Of a DNA stretch of 50,598 nucleotides, positions 1 through 7,751 are shown one piece after another. The notes beneath the pieces are model-generated. The model saw only the letters and a program-made list of their open reading frames with translations. It ran no database searches and was not told the DNA's origin. Made by a program: the position numbers and the translations under genes. Source of the stretch: Clostridia bacterium (lineage in GTDB: Bacteria > Bacillota > Clostridia > Oscillospirales > CAG-272); the NCBI GenBank assembly GCA_017938205.1, contig JAGBCA010000024.1:1-50598 (forward strand). Reading direction: 5' to 3'. Every line of letters starts with the position of its first letter. The stretch's first letter is position 1.

Positions 1-50
1 GAGGACTGAAAATCCTCGTGTCGTTGGTTCGATTCCGACCGGAGGCACCA
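1..50 (+). tRNA. tRNA-Phe (GAA), 3' part
   Basis: The window opens inside a tRNA gene at the anticodon stem. The stem GAGGA/TCCTC closes a 7-base loop CTGAAAA, so the anticodon is GAA (Phe). A 5-base variable region, a T arm with TTCGATT loop and an acceptor strand ending ACCA follow; the CCA is encoded. The 5' half lies outside the window. Only 3 bases separate it from tRNA-Gly, so the two are probably one transcript. Confidence 0.88.
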
Positions 51-53
51 TAT

Positions 54-129
54 GCGGATTTAGCTCATTTGGTAGAGCGCCACCTTGCCAAGGTGGAGGT
101 GGCGGGTTCGAGCCCCGTAATCCGCTCCA
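54..129 (+). tRNA. tRNA-Gly (GCC)
   Basis: A complete 76-base cloverleaf: acceptor GCGGATT pairs with AATCCGC, the anticodon stem CCACC/GGTGG closes the loop TTGCCAA (anticodon GCC, Gly), the T loop is TTCGAGC and the gene encodes its 3' CCA. The last 15 bases before the terminal A recur at 343-357 in the palindromic element downstream. Confidence 0.95.
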
Positions 130-140
130 AAAAACGAAAG

Positions 141-171
141 CACCGTCCAAAAGGACGGTGTTTTTGTTTTT
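141..171 (+). terminator. Rho-independent terminator of the tRNA operon
   Basis: A perfect 8-bp stem CACCGTCC/GGACGGTG with an AAAA loop is followed by a T-rich run, 12 bases after tRNA-Gly. Confidence 0.9.
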
Positions 172-173
172 CT

Positions 174-358
174 CGGAGCAGCTTACGGGTGCTGAACCCG
201 CAGGGTTCAGATAATCAAGCGAAGCACATCTGCAAGCTCGCTTGCAAGTGTGCAAGCGCAGATTGCTCCGCGAGCGTTTCGGCATAGGCCGAAACAAGCG
301 CTCCGCGCCACCGCTTATGCGGTGCGGCTCGCAAGGAGTATGCCCGTAATCCGCTCCG
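174..358. repeat. 185-bp palindromic element with tRNA-like inverted ends
   Basis: Non-coding. Left end CGGAGCAGCTTACGGG (174-189) and the reverse complement of the right end (343-358) match at 14 of 16 positions, giving terminal inverted repeats. Inside lie a chain of hairpins: CTGAACCC/GGGTTCAG (192-210), GCAAGC/GCTTGC (232-245), TTTCGGC/GCCGAAA near 278-297 and ACCGC/GCGGT near 310-322. Bases 343-357 equal the 3' end of tRNA-Gly (114-128). It looks like a non-autonomous, MITE-like or structured-RNA repeat. The minus-strand ORF crossing it is not credible. Confidence 0.6.
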
Positions 359-396
359 TACCCTCACAAATCCCCTTATCCTATCCCCTTTACGCA

Positions 397-569
397 TTCG
401 AGGGTAGCTCAGGTTAAGAAAACCTGAGCTACCCTCGAAATCTAATCCGTCTAAATACAACCCTGCAAAGCAGGATTTCATCGCGAAAGCAATTTTATTT
501 ACTATAAGCAGATTGTTTACCCGTCATAGACGGATTCGACTGCGTGATACTCCATTAAGAGTATCGCGC
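397..569. repeat. Nested inverted repeats, non-coding
   Basis: A perfect 19-bp stem (397-415 with 421-439) closes a 5-base loop. A 10-bp inverted repeat pairs 444-453 with 527-536, and an 11-bp stem with one G-T pair joins 542-552 with 559-569. No ORF with a ribosome site is visible between 359 and 585. The last hairpin lies just past the stop of the 586-1008 gene and may help end that transcript, but it lacks a U-run. Confidence 0.55.
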
Positions 570-585
570 TAAGTCGGAGAATTTT

Positions 586-1008
586 TTAGGTCAAAAGAAA
601 AACGGCGTTAAGAATGATGCAAAGCGCGATGATAACAAAGGAGAAAACCGATATAAAGGCAGAGGCGCTGTAGAACGCCGTTTCCTCTACAGTTGCGGTT
701 TTTTTCACCGTGCCCCGCAAAACCATTGCCCATATTGCCAAAAAGCAAGCAATGGTTGCCGCCGAAAGACTGATAACGGTGAACCGTATTGAAAGCTGCT
801 GCGCCTCTGCTGAAAAAAGCTGCGTCAGTATATCCACCCCCAAATGACCCGCAAACGTTGAGGCAAGGGACAGAACCGACATTGCAAAGGCGAGAATGCT
901 GATAATTATGCTACCGCTATAAAGTCTTGAGAGATTGACCGTGCCCCTCGGACCAAAGGAACTGTTCATCTCGGCCATGAAGCCGTTACCGTTAAATTCC
1001 GCTCTCAT
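586..1008 (-). CDS. Small integral membrane protein, unknown function
   Basis: 140 residues with three hydrophobic stretches (about 30-55, 75-97 and 115-138) that should span the membrane, and a short basic segment around residues 100-103. I do not recognise the family. It starts only 3 bases after the stop of the TM2-domain gene, so it is the last gene of the lipase / TM2 / membrane-protein operon, perhaps by translational coupling. No clear ribosome site precedes the first ATG; a second ATG at codon 11 is also possible. Confidence 0.7.
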   Translation of the reverse strand: MRAEFNGNGFMAEMNSSFGPRGTVNLSRLYSGSIIISILAFAMSVLSLASTFAGHLGVDILTQLFSAEAQQLSIRFTVISLSAATIACFLAIWAMVLRGTVKKTATVEETAFYSASAFISVFSFVIIALCIILNAVFLLT

Positions 1009-1011
1009 AGC

Positions 1012-1386
1012 TTAAACATAATAGGGGTTGGGCTTGAAAAGCAGGGCAAAGAAGTCTATAACATAGCCTATACCGAAAAAGCCAACCGTAAAGATATAAA
1101 CGAGACCCATAAAAATTTTGCCCTCGTAGAACTTGTGAGCGCCGACGTAGCCGAGGAAGAACCAAAGAAGAAGCGCGACCCACTTGCTTTTAGCTCTTCC
1201 ATAGGGCATACCGCCGTTAAGCTGGTTTTGGTTTGAGTTGTTGATGACTATCTGCGGCTGTGCCTGCGCCTGCGCCTGTGCAAACATCTCAGTTTGACAA
1301 CCGCAATGGGGGCAGATTACCGTCTTCGCGGCGATTTCCTTTCCGCAGGTGCTGCAAAATTTCGTGTTGTTTGTTGCGTTTTCCAT
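1012..1386 (-). CDS. TM2-domain protein with N-terminal zinc ribbon
   Basis: About 124 residues. The N terminus carries CSTCG and CPHCG motifs, a cytoplasmic zinc ribbon. A short Gln/Ala linker (AQAQAQAQPQ) follows, then a TM2 domain: two membrane segments with the typical turn (WFFLGYVGAHKFYEGK, then a GIGYVIDFF helix). The start is set at the second ATG because GGAG lies just upstream of it, inside the codons of the longer ORF. TM2 proteins are widespread and their role is mostly unknown. It sits between a patatin-like lipase and a second membrane protein, so a membrane-lipid role is possible but only inferred. Confidence 0.85.
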   Translation of the reverse strand: MENATNNTKFCSTCGKEIAAKTVICPHCGCQTEMFAQAQAQAQPQIVINNSNQNQLNGGMPYGRAKSKWVALLLWFFLGYVGAHKFYEGKIFMGLVYIFTVGFFGIGYVIDFFALLFKPNPYYV

Positions 1387-1422
1387 AATTTTCTCCATTT
1401 CTATAAAAAATAAATAAAATTG

Positions 1423-2280
1423 TCATTTCACAATGCGCTTCGCAAATCTTTTGGAAACGCGGTTAAGCGCGGTCATAAGAGTGTCTGCCGTCAGCCGTTT
1501 TTCAACCTTGTGATTATCACGCTCGTGTAAGAGCGCAGAGTAGATTTCCTCTCTCGTCTTACCGAGAACGAGCTTCTCTAATTTTTCCTTGCAATAGAGA
1601 TACCCATATGTAATCATTTCATCCACCTTGTCCGGATTAAAAACGCAGTTCTCCATAAGGCAACTGTTTATCGGAAACAGGTTGAGCTTCACTACCCTCT
1701 GGTCAAAATCACTGTTTTCGAAAAGATATTCCCGCCTGTCAAAGTAAATGCAGAAGATAACGTCAAGACCGGCATCAACCAGGGGATAGACGGGAATATT
1801 GTCTAAAAACGCGCCGTCGTAATAGGTCGCACCGTCAAGCCACTGCCTTTTTCCAAAAATGGGAATGCTGATCGAAGCGACCATCTGTTCCCGCCGTTTT
1901 TGCTCGGGCAAGGGATTGAATAAGGAATATTCCACGTTTCGCTTCGAAAAATTCCATAACGTAGCATAAAAGCTGGCATTCAACTCGTCACTCGCGCCGA
2001 CAAGCGCGCCCACCTGCTTGAGAATGTCCTGATTGCCGGAGTATTTTGGGAAAAATCTTCCGTCCTTTTCAATATCAATGCTCTTCCATGCTGCCTCAAC
2101 CGTATCAAGCCGACCCGTGAGAAAGGAATATCCTATCGGAACGCCTATCGAGGAGGCGCTTATTGCTACTATCTGCTCAGGCTTGAAATGCTCGGATATC
2201 GCCCGGAGGCACCCGAGCTGGTAGACGCCCTTCGTCATACCGCCGGCTAAAACAATGCCTATCCTTAAATCCTCTTGCAT
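1423..2280 (-). CDS. Patatin-like phospholipase family protein
   Basis: 285 residues, cytoplasmic, no signal peptide. The oxyanion-hole motif GGMTKGVYQLG is at residues 13-23. The nucleophile elbow reads ASSIG (42-46, Ser44), with Ala replacing the usual first Gly of GxSxG. The catalytic Asp lies in DGAFLDN (Asp155). These are the Ser-Asp dyad features of patatin lipases, which hydrolyse acyl esters of lipids. AGGAGAGG precedes the ATG. It leads an operon with the TM2 and membrane-protein genes, 37 bases from the next gene, and is transcribed away from the XRE regulator at 2453. Confidence 0.88.
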   Translation of the reverse strand: MQEDLRIGIVLAGGMTKGVYQLGCLRAISEHFKPEQIVAISASSIGVPIGYSFLTGRLDTVEAAWKSIDIEKDGRFFPKYSGNQDILKQVGALVGASDELNASFYATLWNFSKRNVEYSLFNPLPEQKRREQMVASISIPIFGKRQWLDGATYYDGAFLDNIPVYPLVDAGLDVIFCIYFDRREYLFENSDFDQRVVKLNLFPINSCLMENCVFNPDKVDEMITYGYLYCKEKLEKLVLGKTREEIYSALLHERDNHKVEKRLTADTLMTALNRVSKRFAKRIVK

Positions 2281-2309
2281 TATCCTCTCCTAATTCGACA
2301 TCTATCGAC

Positions 2310-2338
2310 ATTATATCACAAATGTATCATATTGTCAA
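2310..2338 (-). promoter_or_regulatory. Promoter of the patatin operon
   Basis: On the minus strand TTGACA (2338-2333), 17 bases, TATAAT (2315-2310): a consensus SigA promoter. Between it and the start codon lie two copies of TGTCGA ten bases apart. One reads TGTCGAA, which matches a Spo0A-type box, but this is too short to rely on. Confidence 0.8.
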
Positions 2339-2452
2339 TACTTTTGGGTAATAAAATTATTACAAATGTGTAGTATAATGTTAACGATAGGACGCGACGA
2401 GATATTCAATAATGCCTTATGGCTCGCCTATGGCTACAAACGGGAGATTGAT

Positions 2453-2773
2453 ATGGACGTACTAAAGAGAATAAACACCCTGCGAATTGATCGTGGTTGG
2501 TCGGTATATAAGCTTGCAAATGAGTCGGGGCTTGCGCAGTCAACCATTATTAATATGTTTAGCAGAGAGACGCTGCCCTCTATAACCACGCTTGAGAATA
2601 TATGCTCGGCGTTCGGCATTTCAATGGCGGAGTTTTTCTGCGAGGAGGCAACAGCCGCCTCGGGAAGCGGCTCGCGACGGGAGTTCATCAGGCTTTATGA
2701 GTCGCTCTCTCCCGGCGTGAGAGATTCGATTTTTCACTTAATGCAGGAATTAAGCAAGGAAAACAAGACTTAA
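2453..2773 (+). CDS. XRE-family transcriptional regulator
   Basis: 106 residues. The N-terminal helix-turn-helix covers about residues 5-60 (LANESGLAQSTIINMF, then ENICSAFGISMAEFF), the Cro/C1 type. The C-terminal 40 residues may be a small oligomerisation tail. The start is the ATG at 2453 because GGGAG lies 6 bases upstream; the longer ORF from 2366 has no ribosome site. It is divergent from the patatin operon across a short AT-rich region, so it probably regulates that operon or itself. Confidence 0.85.
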   Translation: MDVLKRINTLRIDRGWSVYKLANESGLAQSTIINMFSRETLPSITTLENICSAFGISMAEFFCEEATAASGSGSRREFIRLYESLSPGVRDSIFHLMQELSKENKT

Positions 2774-2912
2774 ACTACAAATAATAATTTGCAGAATCCA
2801 CAAAATAGGGAGTGATGCTCTTGGCTTCGCTTCGAGGAATCCCTATACAAGTAAAAAAGAGATAACAAATCGGTGTACAAGTCCGTAAAAAACAGAGAAT
2901 TGAAAAAAAGAG

Positions 2913-2954
2913 CCTCCTACGGTAGAATAAAATTGCTACCGCAGGAGGTTTTTT
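2913..2954 (+). promoter_or_regulatory. Hairpin that buries a ribosome site (terminator-like)
   Basis: A 13-bp stem with one mismatch pairs 2913-2925 with 2936-2948, followed by TTTTTT and then ATG at 2955. The 3' arm contains AGGAGG, the ribosome site of the relic ORF. Read-through RNA would either terminate here or hide that site. Hairpins of this kind protect some insertion sequences from outside transcription. Confidence 0.6.
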
Positions 2955-3074
2955 ATGGCAAGAAAACACCCAAAATCAAGCGAATTGCTTCCCGTTATCA
3001 AAGAACTAAGTGCACAAGGAAAAGGCCAAGAAAAACAGCAAAACAACGTAGGCTTTCAAGTGCGAATATTCTTA
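2955..3074 (+). pseudogene. Relic of a short helix-turn-helix / IS3-type orfA start
   Basis: An ATG with a perfect AGGAGG 6 bases upstream opens a reading frame beginning MARKHPKSSELLPVIKELSA, which resembles the first helix of transposase-associated helix-turn-helix proteins. The similarity fades after about 35 residues and the frame runs on as low-quality sequence into the 3' end of the AGCS gene. I read it as the decayed 5' end of an insertion-sequence gene. The rest of the 2774-3187 gap holds small hairpins (3081-3099, 3102-3123) that could end the AGCS transcript on the minus strand. Confidence 0.4.
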
Positions 3075-3187
3075 TCCGCTTTTTCATTTTTGATGAAAAC
3101 AGGACATCCGAGGACGTCTGTCCCTACAATCATTCATTCCCTCTCAATACGCCCTCTTTTTCTTTTTTGCAAACAATTCTTTGCTTT

Positions 3188-4612
3188 TTATCCGTTGTCC
3201 TTTAATTCATCGCTTAGCGGATTCTTTCTTTCAAAATAATCCTTCGTTGTTTGTACAACAACGCCCGAAAGCGCGATTAATGCCACAAGGTTCGGAAGTG
3301 CCATCAACGCGTTGAAGCAATCCGCCACGAGCCAAACCGTTTGGATCTCGGCCACCGCGCCAACGAAAACGAAGGCCACGTACAAAAGGCGATAAGTCGC
3401 CACGGCACCGAGCACGTGATTTTTGAAAATATAACCTACACAGACCTCGCCGTAGTAAGCCCAGCCGAGGATCGTGGAGAGTGCGAAGAACACGGTCGCA
3501 ACCGCAATTCCGATTTCACCTACATAAGGTATCGCCTCGCCGTACGCCGCACCGCTGAGGGATGCGCCCGTCAGACTCGGCTCTACGCCCGCGTTAAAGG
3601 CAGAAAGATAAACATCCGAGGTAAGAACAACAAGGCCCGAGATGGTGCAGATCACGATCGTGGTGATAAACACCTCAAATACGCCCCACATACCCTGCTT
3701 CACAGGCTCCTTGGTGGTGGAGGCGGCGTGTGCAATGGGCGCACTGCCAAGGCCTGCCTCGTTGGAAAAAACACCGCGGCCGATACCGTATCGCATTGCG
3801 GTGAGCACACCGTAGCCGGCGGCACCGCCAAACGCGGCACGGAAATTGAACGCCTCCTTGAAAATGAGACCGAAGGCCATTGGGATCCTGCCCGCATTCA
3901 CTACGAGGGCAACGAGCGAGGCAAGAACGAAGAAGATCGCCATCATGGGAACGAGCTTTTCATTCACCGAGGCAATGCGCTTGACGCCGCCGAGGATCAC
4001 CGCACCCACGATCACCGTGAGGATCAGACCCGTGATCCAGGGAGCCACACCAAAGCTGCTCTCAATGATGCCGGAAATGGAGTTGGACTGCGTGGCGTTT
4101 CCCGTGCCAATACACGCGATCATCGCAAAAACGGCAAACACGATTGCAAGCCATTTTACACCGAGGCCGTTTTTGATATAATACATAGGTCCGCCCGCGT
4201 AGGCGCCGCCGATATTTTTCTCACGGTATTTCATGGAAAGAACGATTTCCGAATATTTCGTCACCATACCAAGCAGTGCGCTGATCCACATCCAGAAGAT
4301 CGCGCCGGGACCGCCCGATACCAAAGCCGTCGCAAGCCCTGCAATGCTGCCCGTTCCGATCGTGCCTGCCAACGCGGTGGTGACCGCCTGAAAGGGAGAA
4401 ACTCCGGCCGCACTCTTTTCATGATTTTTCTTATCAAAAAGGCTACCGATCGTGCCCTTCATCACCGTGCCAAACCTGCGGAATTGGAAGAAGCGCGTTC
4501 GCACGGAAAGATAAATTCCAACCGCGATCAGCAGCACCATCATCATAATGCTGAGAATATTATCGTATACAAAGCCAAGCGCCACATCCAGCGCCTTCAT
4601 TACAGCCGCCAT
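3188..4612 (-). CDS. Sodium:alanine/glycine symporter, AGCS family
   Basis: 474 residues, about eleven hydrophobic segments over the whole length, the usual size for the alanine-or-glycine:cation symporter family. Recognisable family stretches include GTIGTGSIAGLATAL in the first third, GGPMYYIKNGLG near residue 145 and FSNEAGLGSAPIAHA near 290. It imports a small neutral amino acid with Na+ or H+ across the cytoplasmic membrane; the exact substrate cannot be told. GGAGG precedes the ATG and a consensus promoter lies 50 bases further up. It appears monocistronic. Confidence 0.93.
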   Translation of the reverse strand: MAAVMKALDVALGFVYDNILSIMMMVLLIAVGIYLSVRTRFFQFRRFGTVMKGTIGSLFDKKNHEKSAAGVSPFQAVTTALAGTIGTGSIAGLATALVSGGPGAIFWMWISALLGMVTKYSEIVLSMKYREKNIGGAYAGGPMYYIKNGLGVKWLAIVFAVFAMIACIGTGNATQSNSISGIIESSFGVAPWITGLILTVIVGAVILGGVKRIASVNEKLVPMMAIFFVLASLVALVVNAGRIPMAFGLIFKEAFNFRAAFGGAAGYGVLTAMRYGIGRGVFSNEAGLGSAPIAHAASTTKEPVKQGMWGVFEVFITTIVICTISGLVVLTSDVYLSAFNAGVEPSLTGASLSGAAYGEAIPYVGEIGIAVATVFFALSTILGWAYYGEVCVGYIFKNHVLGAVATYRLLYVAFVFVGAVAEIQTVWLVADCFNALMALPNLVALIALSGVVVQTTKDYFERKNPLSDELKDNG

Positions 4613-4661
4613 AGGCCCTCCGAGTTTTCAAAAAATGGGAGAATGGGAATATCCAAGTTGT

Positions 4662-4690
4662 ATTATATAGAAAAATAAAAACCGTGTCAA
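4662..4690 (-). promoter_or_regulatory. Promoter of the AGCS symporter gene
   Basis: TTGACA (4690-4685), 17 bases, TATAAT (4667-4662) on the minus strand, with a leader of about 45 bases before the ATG at 4612. No riboswitch fold is evident in the leader. Confidence 0.8.
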
Positions 4691-4765
4691 GCGTAAAAAT
4701 AATAAATTTTTACCCACAAATTGCCACCGCCGAGATCGTACAAGCGATCCTCAAAAAACGAAAGG

Positions 4766-4795
4766 TTGACAAAACGGTACACCTCGTGTTAAAAT
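4766..4795 (+). promoter_or_regulatory. Promoter of the glycerophosphodiesterase gene
   Basis: TTGACA (4766-4771), 18 bases, TAAAAT (4790-4795), then AAAGAAAGGA before the ATG at 4836. Confidence 0.7.
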
Positions 4796-4835
4796 AAAGG
4801 CATGGCAAATCAGCCGCAAAAGAAAGGAACGTATT

Positions 4836-5843
4836 ATGGGTGCACATAAAGGATGGAAGATCTTCGGCATTATTCTTGCCGTGATCGTTTTGTTTTTCGC
4901 AGTGATCAATATCATTCCCCCGAAAAAGAGCGTGGAGAAAAACCCCTTCATCGTGGAAAAGGGCGCACTCCCGATGATCGCGGCGCATCGCGGCGGCGGT
5001 GATAACAACCCCGAAAACACGCTTCTCGCCTTCCGCGAGGCAGTGAAGACCATCGGCGTGGACATCATTGAGAGCGATCTGTATCTGACGAAGGATGGCT
5101 ATCTCGTTTATAACCACGACAGTTACGTGGACGAAACCTGCAACGTGAACGGTGACAAAACGCTCAAAGAGGTAGAGGCTCTTTGCGAGAATAAAGAGAA
5201 CCGCCACTACATCAAGGATATGACGCTTGCCGAACTTCGGCAATACAATTTCGGCTATTATTTTGAAGACAAGAACGGAAACCGCCCGTATAAGGATGCA
5301 GAGGACTTCGCGGAAAAGGGACTGCAGATCGCAACGGCGGAGGCACTCTTTGAGGAATTTTACGAGAGCCATCCCGACCTTCTCTTCATCGTTGAGATCA
5401 AGGACGGCGGTGACCGCGGCCGTGAGGCCTGCCGCATCCTCTCCGAAACCTTGGACGCCTATCCCGCCTACAAGGACCGTATCGTGATCGGCACCTTCAA
5501 CGACGAGATCGAAGAGGAGCTGAAAACGAACTACCCCTCTCTTCTGCGCGGTGCGCCCACGGGCACGGCCGCCAAGTTTATCATCACGCAGTATCTCGGC
5601 GTTAACCTCTTTGACGGAGGCGACTTCGCCTGCCTGCAGATCCCGATGTCTTACGATCTCGGCATTGAGATCCCTCTTAACAAAAAAACGCTCGTGCGCC
5701 GCGCGCACCGCAGAAACATCGCCGTGCAGTATTGGACGATCAACGATCCCGATGAAATGCGCGAGCTGATCGAAATGGGCGTGGACTGCATCATGACGGA
5801 CGATCCCATTCTCTTAAAGCAGGTTTTAGAGGAATACAAATAA
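4836..5843 (+). CDS. Membrane-anchored glycerophosphodiester phosphodiesterase
   Basis: 335 residues. One N-terminal membrane segment (about 8-27) places the rest outside the membrane. The GDPD TIM-barrel starts with AHRGGGDNNPENT: His51, Arg52 and Glu60. Glu79 and Asp81 in IIESDLYLT, and His94 in YNHD, complete the metal-binding and catalytic set. Such enzymes split glycerophosphodiesters into glycerol-3-phosphate and an alcohol, and membrane-bound forms may act on lipoteichoic-acid or lipid head groups. It stands alone, with its own promoter and terminator, and converges on the next gene. Confidence 0.93.
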   Translation: MGAHKGWKIFGIILAVIVLFFAVINIIPPKKSVEKNPFIVEKGALPMIAAHRGGGDNNPENTLLAFREAVKTIGVDIIESDLYLTKDGYLVYNHDSYVDETCNVNGDKTLKEVEALCENKENRHYIKDMTLAELRQYNFGYYFEDKNGNRPYKDAEDFAEKGLQIATAEALFEEFYESHPDLLFIVEIKDGGDRGREACRILSETLDAYPAYKDRIVIGTFNDEIEEELKTNYPSLLRGAPTGTAAKFIITQYLGVNLFDGGDFACLQIPMSYDLGIEIPLNKKTLVRRAHRRNIAVQYWTINDPDEMRELIEMGVDCIMTDDPILLKQVLEEYK

Positions 5844-5876
5844 TTATTGCGCAGTTTTGACAATATTTATTTACAA

Positions 5877-5918
5877 AATCGGCGGCTTGATCTGTTTTTT
5901 TAGATCAAGCCGCCGATT
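5877..5918. terminator. Terminator between convergent genes
   Basis: A perfect 17-bp stem (5877-5893 with 5902-5918) with an 8-base T-rich loop, flanked by T-rich sequence downstream on the plus strand. It can serve both the plus-strand gene ending at 5843 and the minus-strand gene ending at 5936. Confidence 0.85.
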
Positions 5919-5935
5919 GGTGTTATTGTTTTGTT

Positions 5936-7420
5936 TTAAGAATTTTCGAAATCTTGCAGATCGGACGTTTTAGAAACAGTATAATACCTTTGGAACTTGC
6001 TTCTCGGCTTTTCCGGCACGGTCAAAGCGAGCAGGCCTTTGCCGAGCAAAGGCTTCAAATATCTTTTCACCAAATAGTATTCTGCACTGATATTCAGCCG
6101 CGCGGCGATATCCTCCTTCGATCTCGGCGTTTGGCAAAACAAAAGGATTCTCTCCTCGACCGATGCATCTATCTGCCCTTTCGCCTCCTCGGCATCGACA
6201 AAGCGGCTGTTGTATAGCGTTACCTTAAAAGTCCCGCGACGGCTCTCAAAAACAGGCGGGCGCAGCCCCGCGTTTTTCATTTCCTGCAAGATCGTGGGAA
6301 TGCCGGAAAAACGGTTTTCGGTATTGATCATCACCTCAAGATTGCCCGCAAGAAAGGGATTTCTCGTATCGGCGGGATGCTTGCCAAGATCCTTCACAGT
6401 CAATCTTCCGTAAAGCCCGCCCGGGTTCTCCACCTCTATGCGATCCTTATAGATCACTACGCGAATAGGGCAGTCCTCCGTATGCACGCTGTAATCTCTG
6501 TGAATCAAAGCATTCAGAATAACCTCTCTGACCGCTTTTAGCGGATATTCAGGCCGATCCGCACGAACGCCGTTTTCGTTGATCACGGTGGAGACGCGCG
6601 TATTACGTCTAACAAACGCCATCGCTCCTTCCAGCATCTGCGGTATCGTTCCATCAAAGCGCTTATTATCAACAAAACGCTCGCCCGATGCACCAAGCTC
6701 TCCAAAGGTCACGCCATCCACTACCATAGCCGTAATGCCCATCTGTGGGAAAAATGCCTGTGGATAATCTCCGAGCACCATAAGGCCGGCAACACTCGGC
6801 TTTCCGCCCGCCGTCAACCCCTGCAAGGCAAGAATCTTCTCCTTCGAATGCTTTCCGAGATTTGCCTTTTCTTTTCTAATCTTTAAAAAATATTCTTCCA
6901 GCGTTTCCTCGTTGAAATCCTCCACCGTTGCTCGCGGTACGGCGCGAAGCTCATCGCGAATTTTTCTTTTATATGCCTCGTAGGAATATACCTCATATTC
7001 AGTCATCGGCTCATCGGATTCACCAACGCGAATATACGAGCCGCGAATGCGCCCTGCCGCCTTATAAAAGCACGGCTTCTCGCTTGCATCGATCTCTGAT
7101 ATTTCCGCCGAAACCACAGTCTTGCCTTGATAATCAACCGTCGTAAAAATCGGTCGAACGATAGGCTCCATCTGCAATGCCTGTTGTGTTACCTTTGTTT
7201 GCAGATCCTGTGGGTCATAAACGCCCGTTACAGCATATCCCGCCCGTTCATCTATACCGAAAAGTATCGTTCCTCCACCATATTGATTGGAAAAAGCAGA
7301 GAGCGTATCATATAGCCTTTCGGGTGTCCCCTGCCCGGCCCTTTTAAGCTCCAAGTTTTGAAGCTCCGATCGATTGGCAATCACTTTTTCAACCAATTCA
7401 TAAAGCTCTTGCGGCATCAT
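5936..7420 (-). CDS. AlbA_2 / HATPase-type putative DNA-binding ATPase
   Basis: 494 residues. The N-terminal 130 residues match the AlbA_2 (Schlafen AAA_4-like) putative DNA-binding domain, with ELKRAG at about 24-29 and the GGGTILFGID strand near 48-57. The middle part (around 270-380) fits the C-terminal ATP-binding region of COG2865 proteins (VILNALIHRDYS, then DRIEVENPGGLYG). The last 80 residues look like a winged helix. These proteins are presumed transcriptional regulators, sometimes misnamed RecG-like helicases. GGAGGG precedes the ATG. Monocistronic, with its own consensus promoter and a repeat array upstream. Confidence 0.88.
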   Translation of the reverse strand: MMPQELYELVEKVIANRSELQNLELKRAGQGTPERLYDTLSAFSNQYGGGTILFGIDERAGYAVTGVYDPQDLQTKVTQQALQMEPIVRPIFTTVDYQGKTVVSAEISEIDASEKPCFYKAAGRIRGSYIRVGESDEPMTEYEVYSYEAYKRKIRDELRAVPRATVEDFNEETLEEYFLKIRKEKANLGKHSKEKILALQGLTAGGKPSVAGLMVLGDYPQAFFPQMGITAMVVDGVTFGELGASGERFVDNKRFDGTIPQMLEGAMAFVRRNTRVSTVINENGVRADRPEYPLKAVREVILNALIHRDYSVHTEDCPIRVVIYKDRIEVENPGGLYGRLTVKDLGKHPADTRNPFLAGNLEVMINTENRFSGIPTILQEMKNAGLRPPVFESRRGTFKVTLYNSRFVDAEEAKGQIDASVEERILLFCQTPRSKEDIAARLNISAEYYLVKRYLKPLLGKGLLALTVPEKPRSKFQRYYTVSKTSDLQDFENS

Positions 7421-7447
7421 ATAGCATTCCCTCCTTGTTTTTTTAAC

Positions 7448-7476
7448 ATTATAGCATTTTTCAAAACAGATGTCAA
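7448..7476 (-). promoter_or_regulatory. Promoter of the AlbA_2 ATPase gene
   Basis: TTGACA (7476-7471), 17 bases, TATAAT (7453-7448) on the minus strand, with a TGC extension before the -10. Confidence 0.85.
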
Positions 7477-7500
7477 GTTTTTTGTAAAAAAATCAAAAGA

Positions 7501-7566
7501 TTTTAGAACACTTTTAAAAAACTTCGAAACGCTTTAGAACATTTCAGAACATTTTAGAACATTTTT
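7501..7566. repeat. 10-bp tandem repeats upstream of the AlbA_2 gene promoter
   Basis: Three adjoining copies of a TTTAGAACAT-like unit at 7532-7541, 7542-7551 and 7552-7561, with a further copy at 7501-7510. The period equals one helical turn. It lies 25 to 90 bases upstream of the -35 box, where a regulator site or UP-like element would sit. The rest of the 7421-7751 gap is AT-rich with no ORF. Confidence 0.6.
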
Positions 7567-7680
7567 CAAAACACTTCAGATTTTTTAAAGATGTTTTGAA
7601 AATCGGCTCTGTTTTTTAGGTGCGGAACCATCATAGCCACCACTTCGCTTTGTAATTTATGTACTCTAAAATGCTATAAG

Positions 7681-7713
7681 AAGCACCCGCTATTACAAAA
7701 ATAGCGGGTGCTT
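7681..7713 (-). terminator. Terminator of the glycan operon
   Basis: A 14-bp stem (7681-7694 with 7700-7713) and a 5-base loop lie 39 bases past the stop of the last lipoprotein gene. The stem carries A/T tails. Confidence 0.75.
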
Positions 7714-7751
7714 TTCACATTTCATGTTAACATCGGCTTTTTGCAGCCGTT

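Noticed and set aside
215-481. 88-codon minus-strand frame next to tRNA-Gly
   Set aside because: It runs through a perfect hairpin and the palindromic element and has no ribosome site.
2955-3239. Intact insertion sequence
   Set aside because: Only the first part of one frame is recognisable; no transposase core or clear terminal repeats are found.
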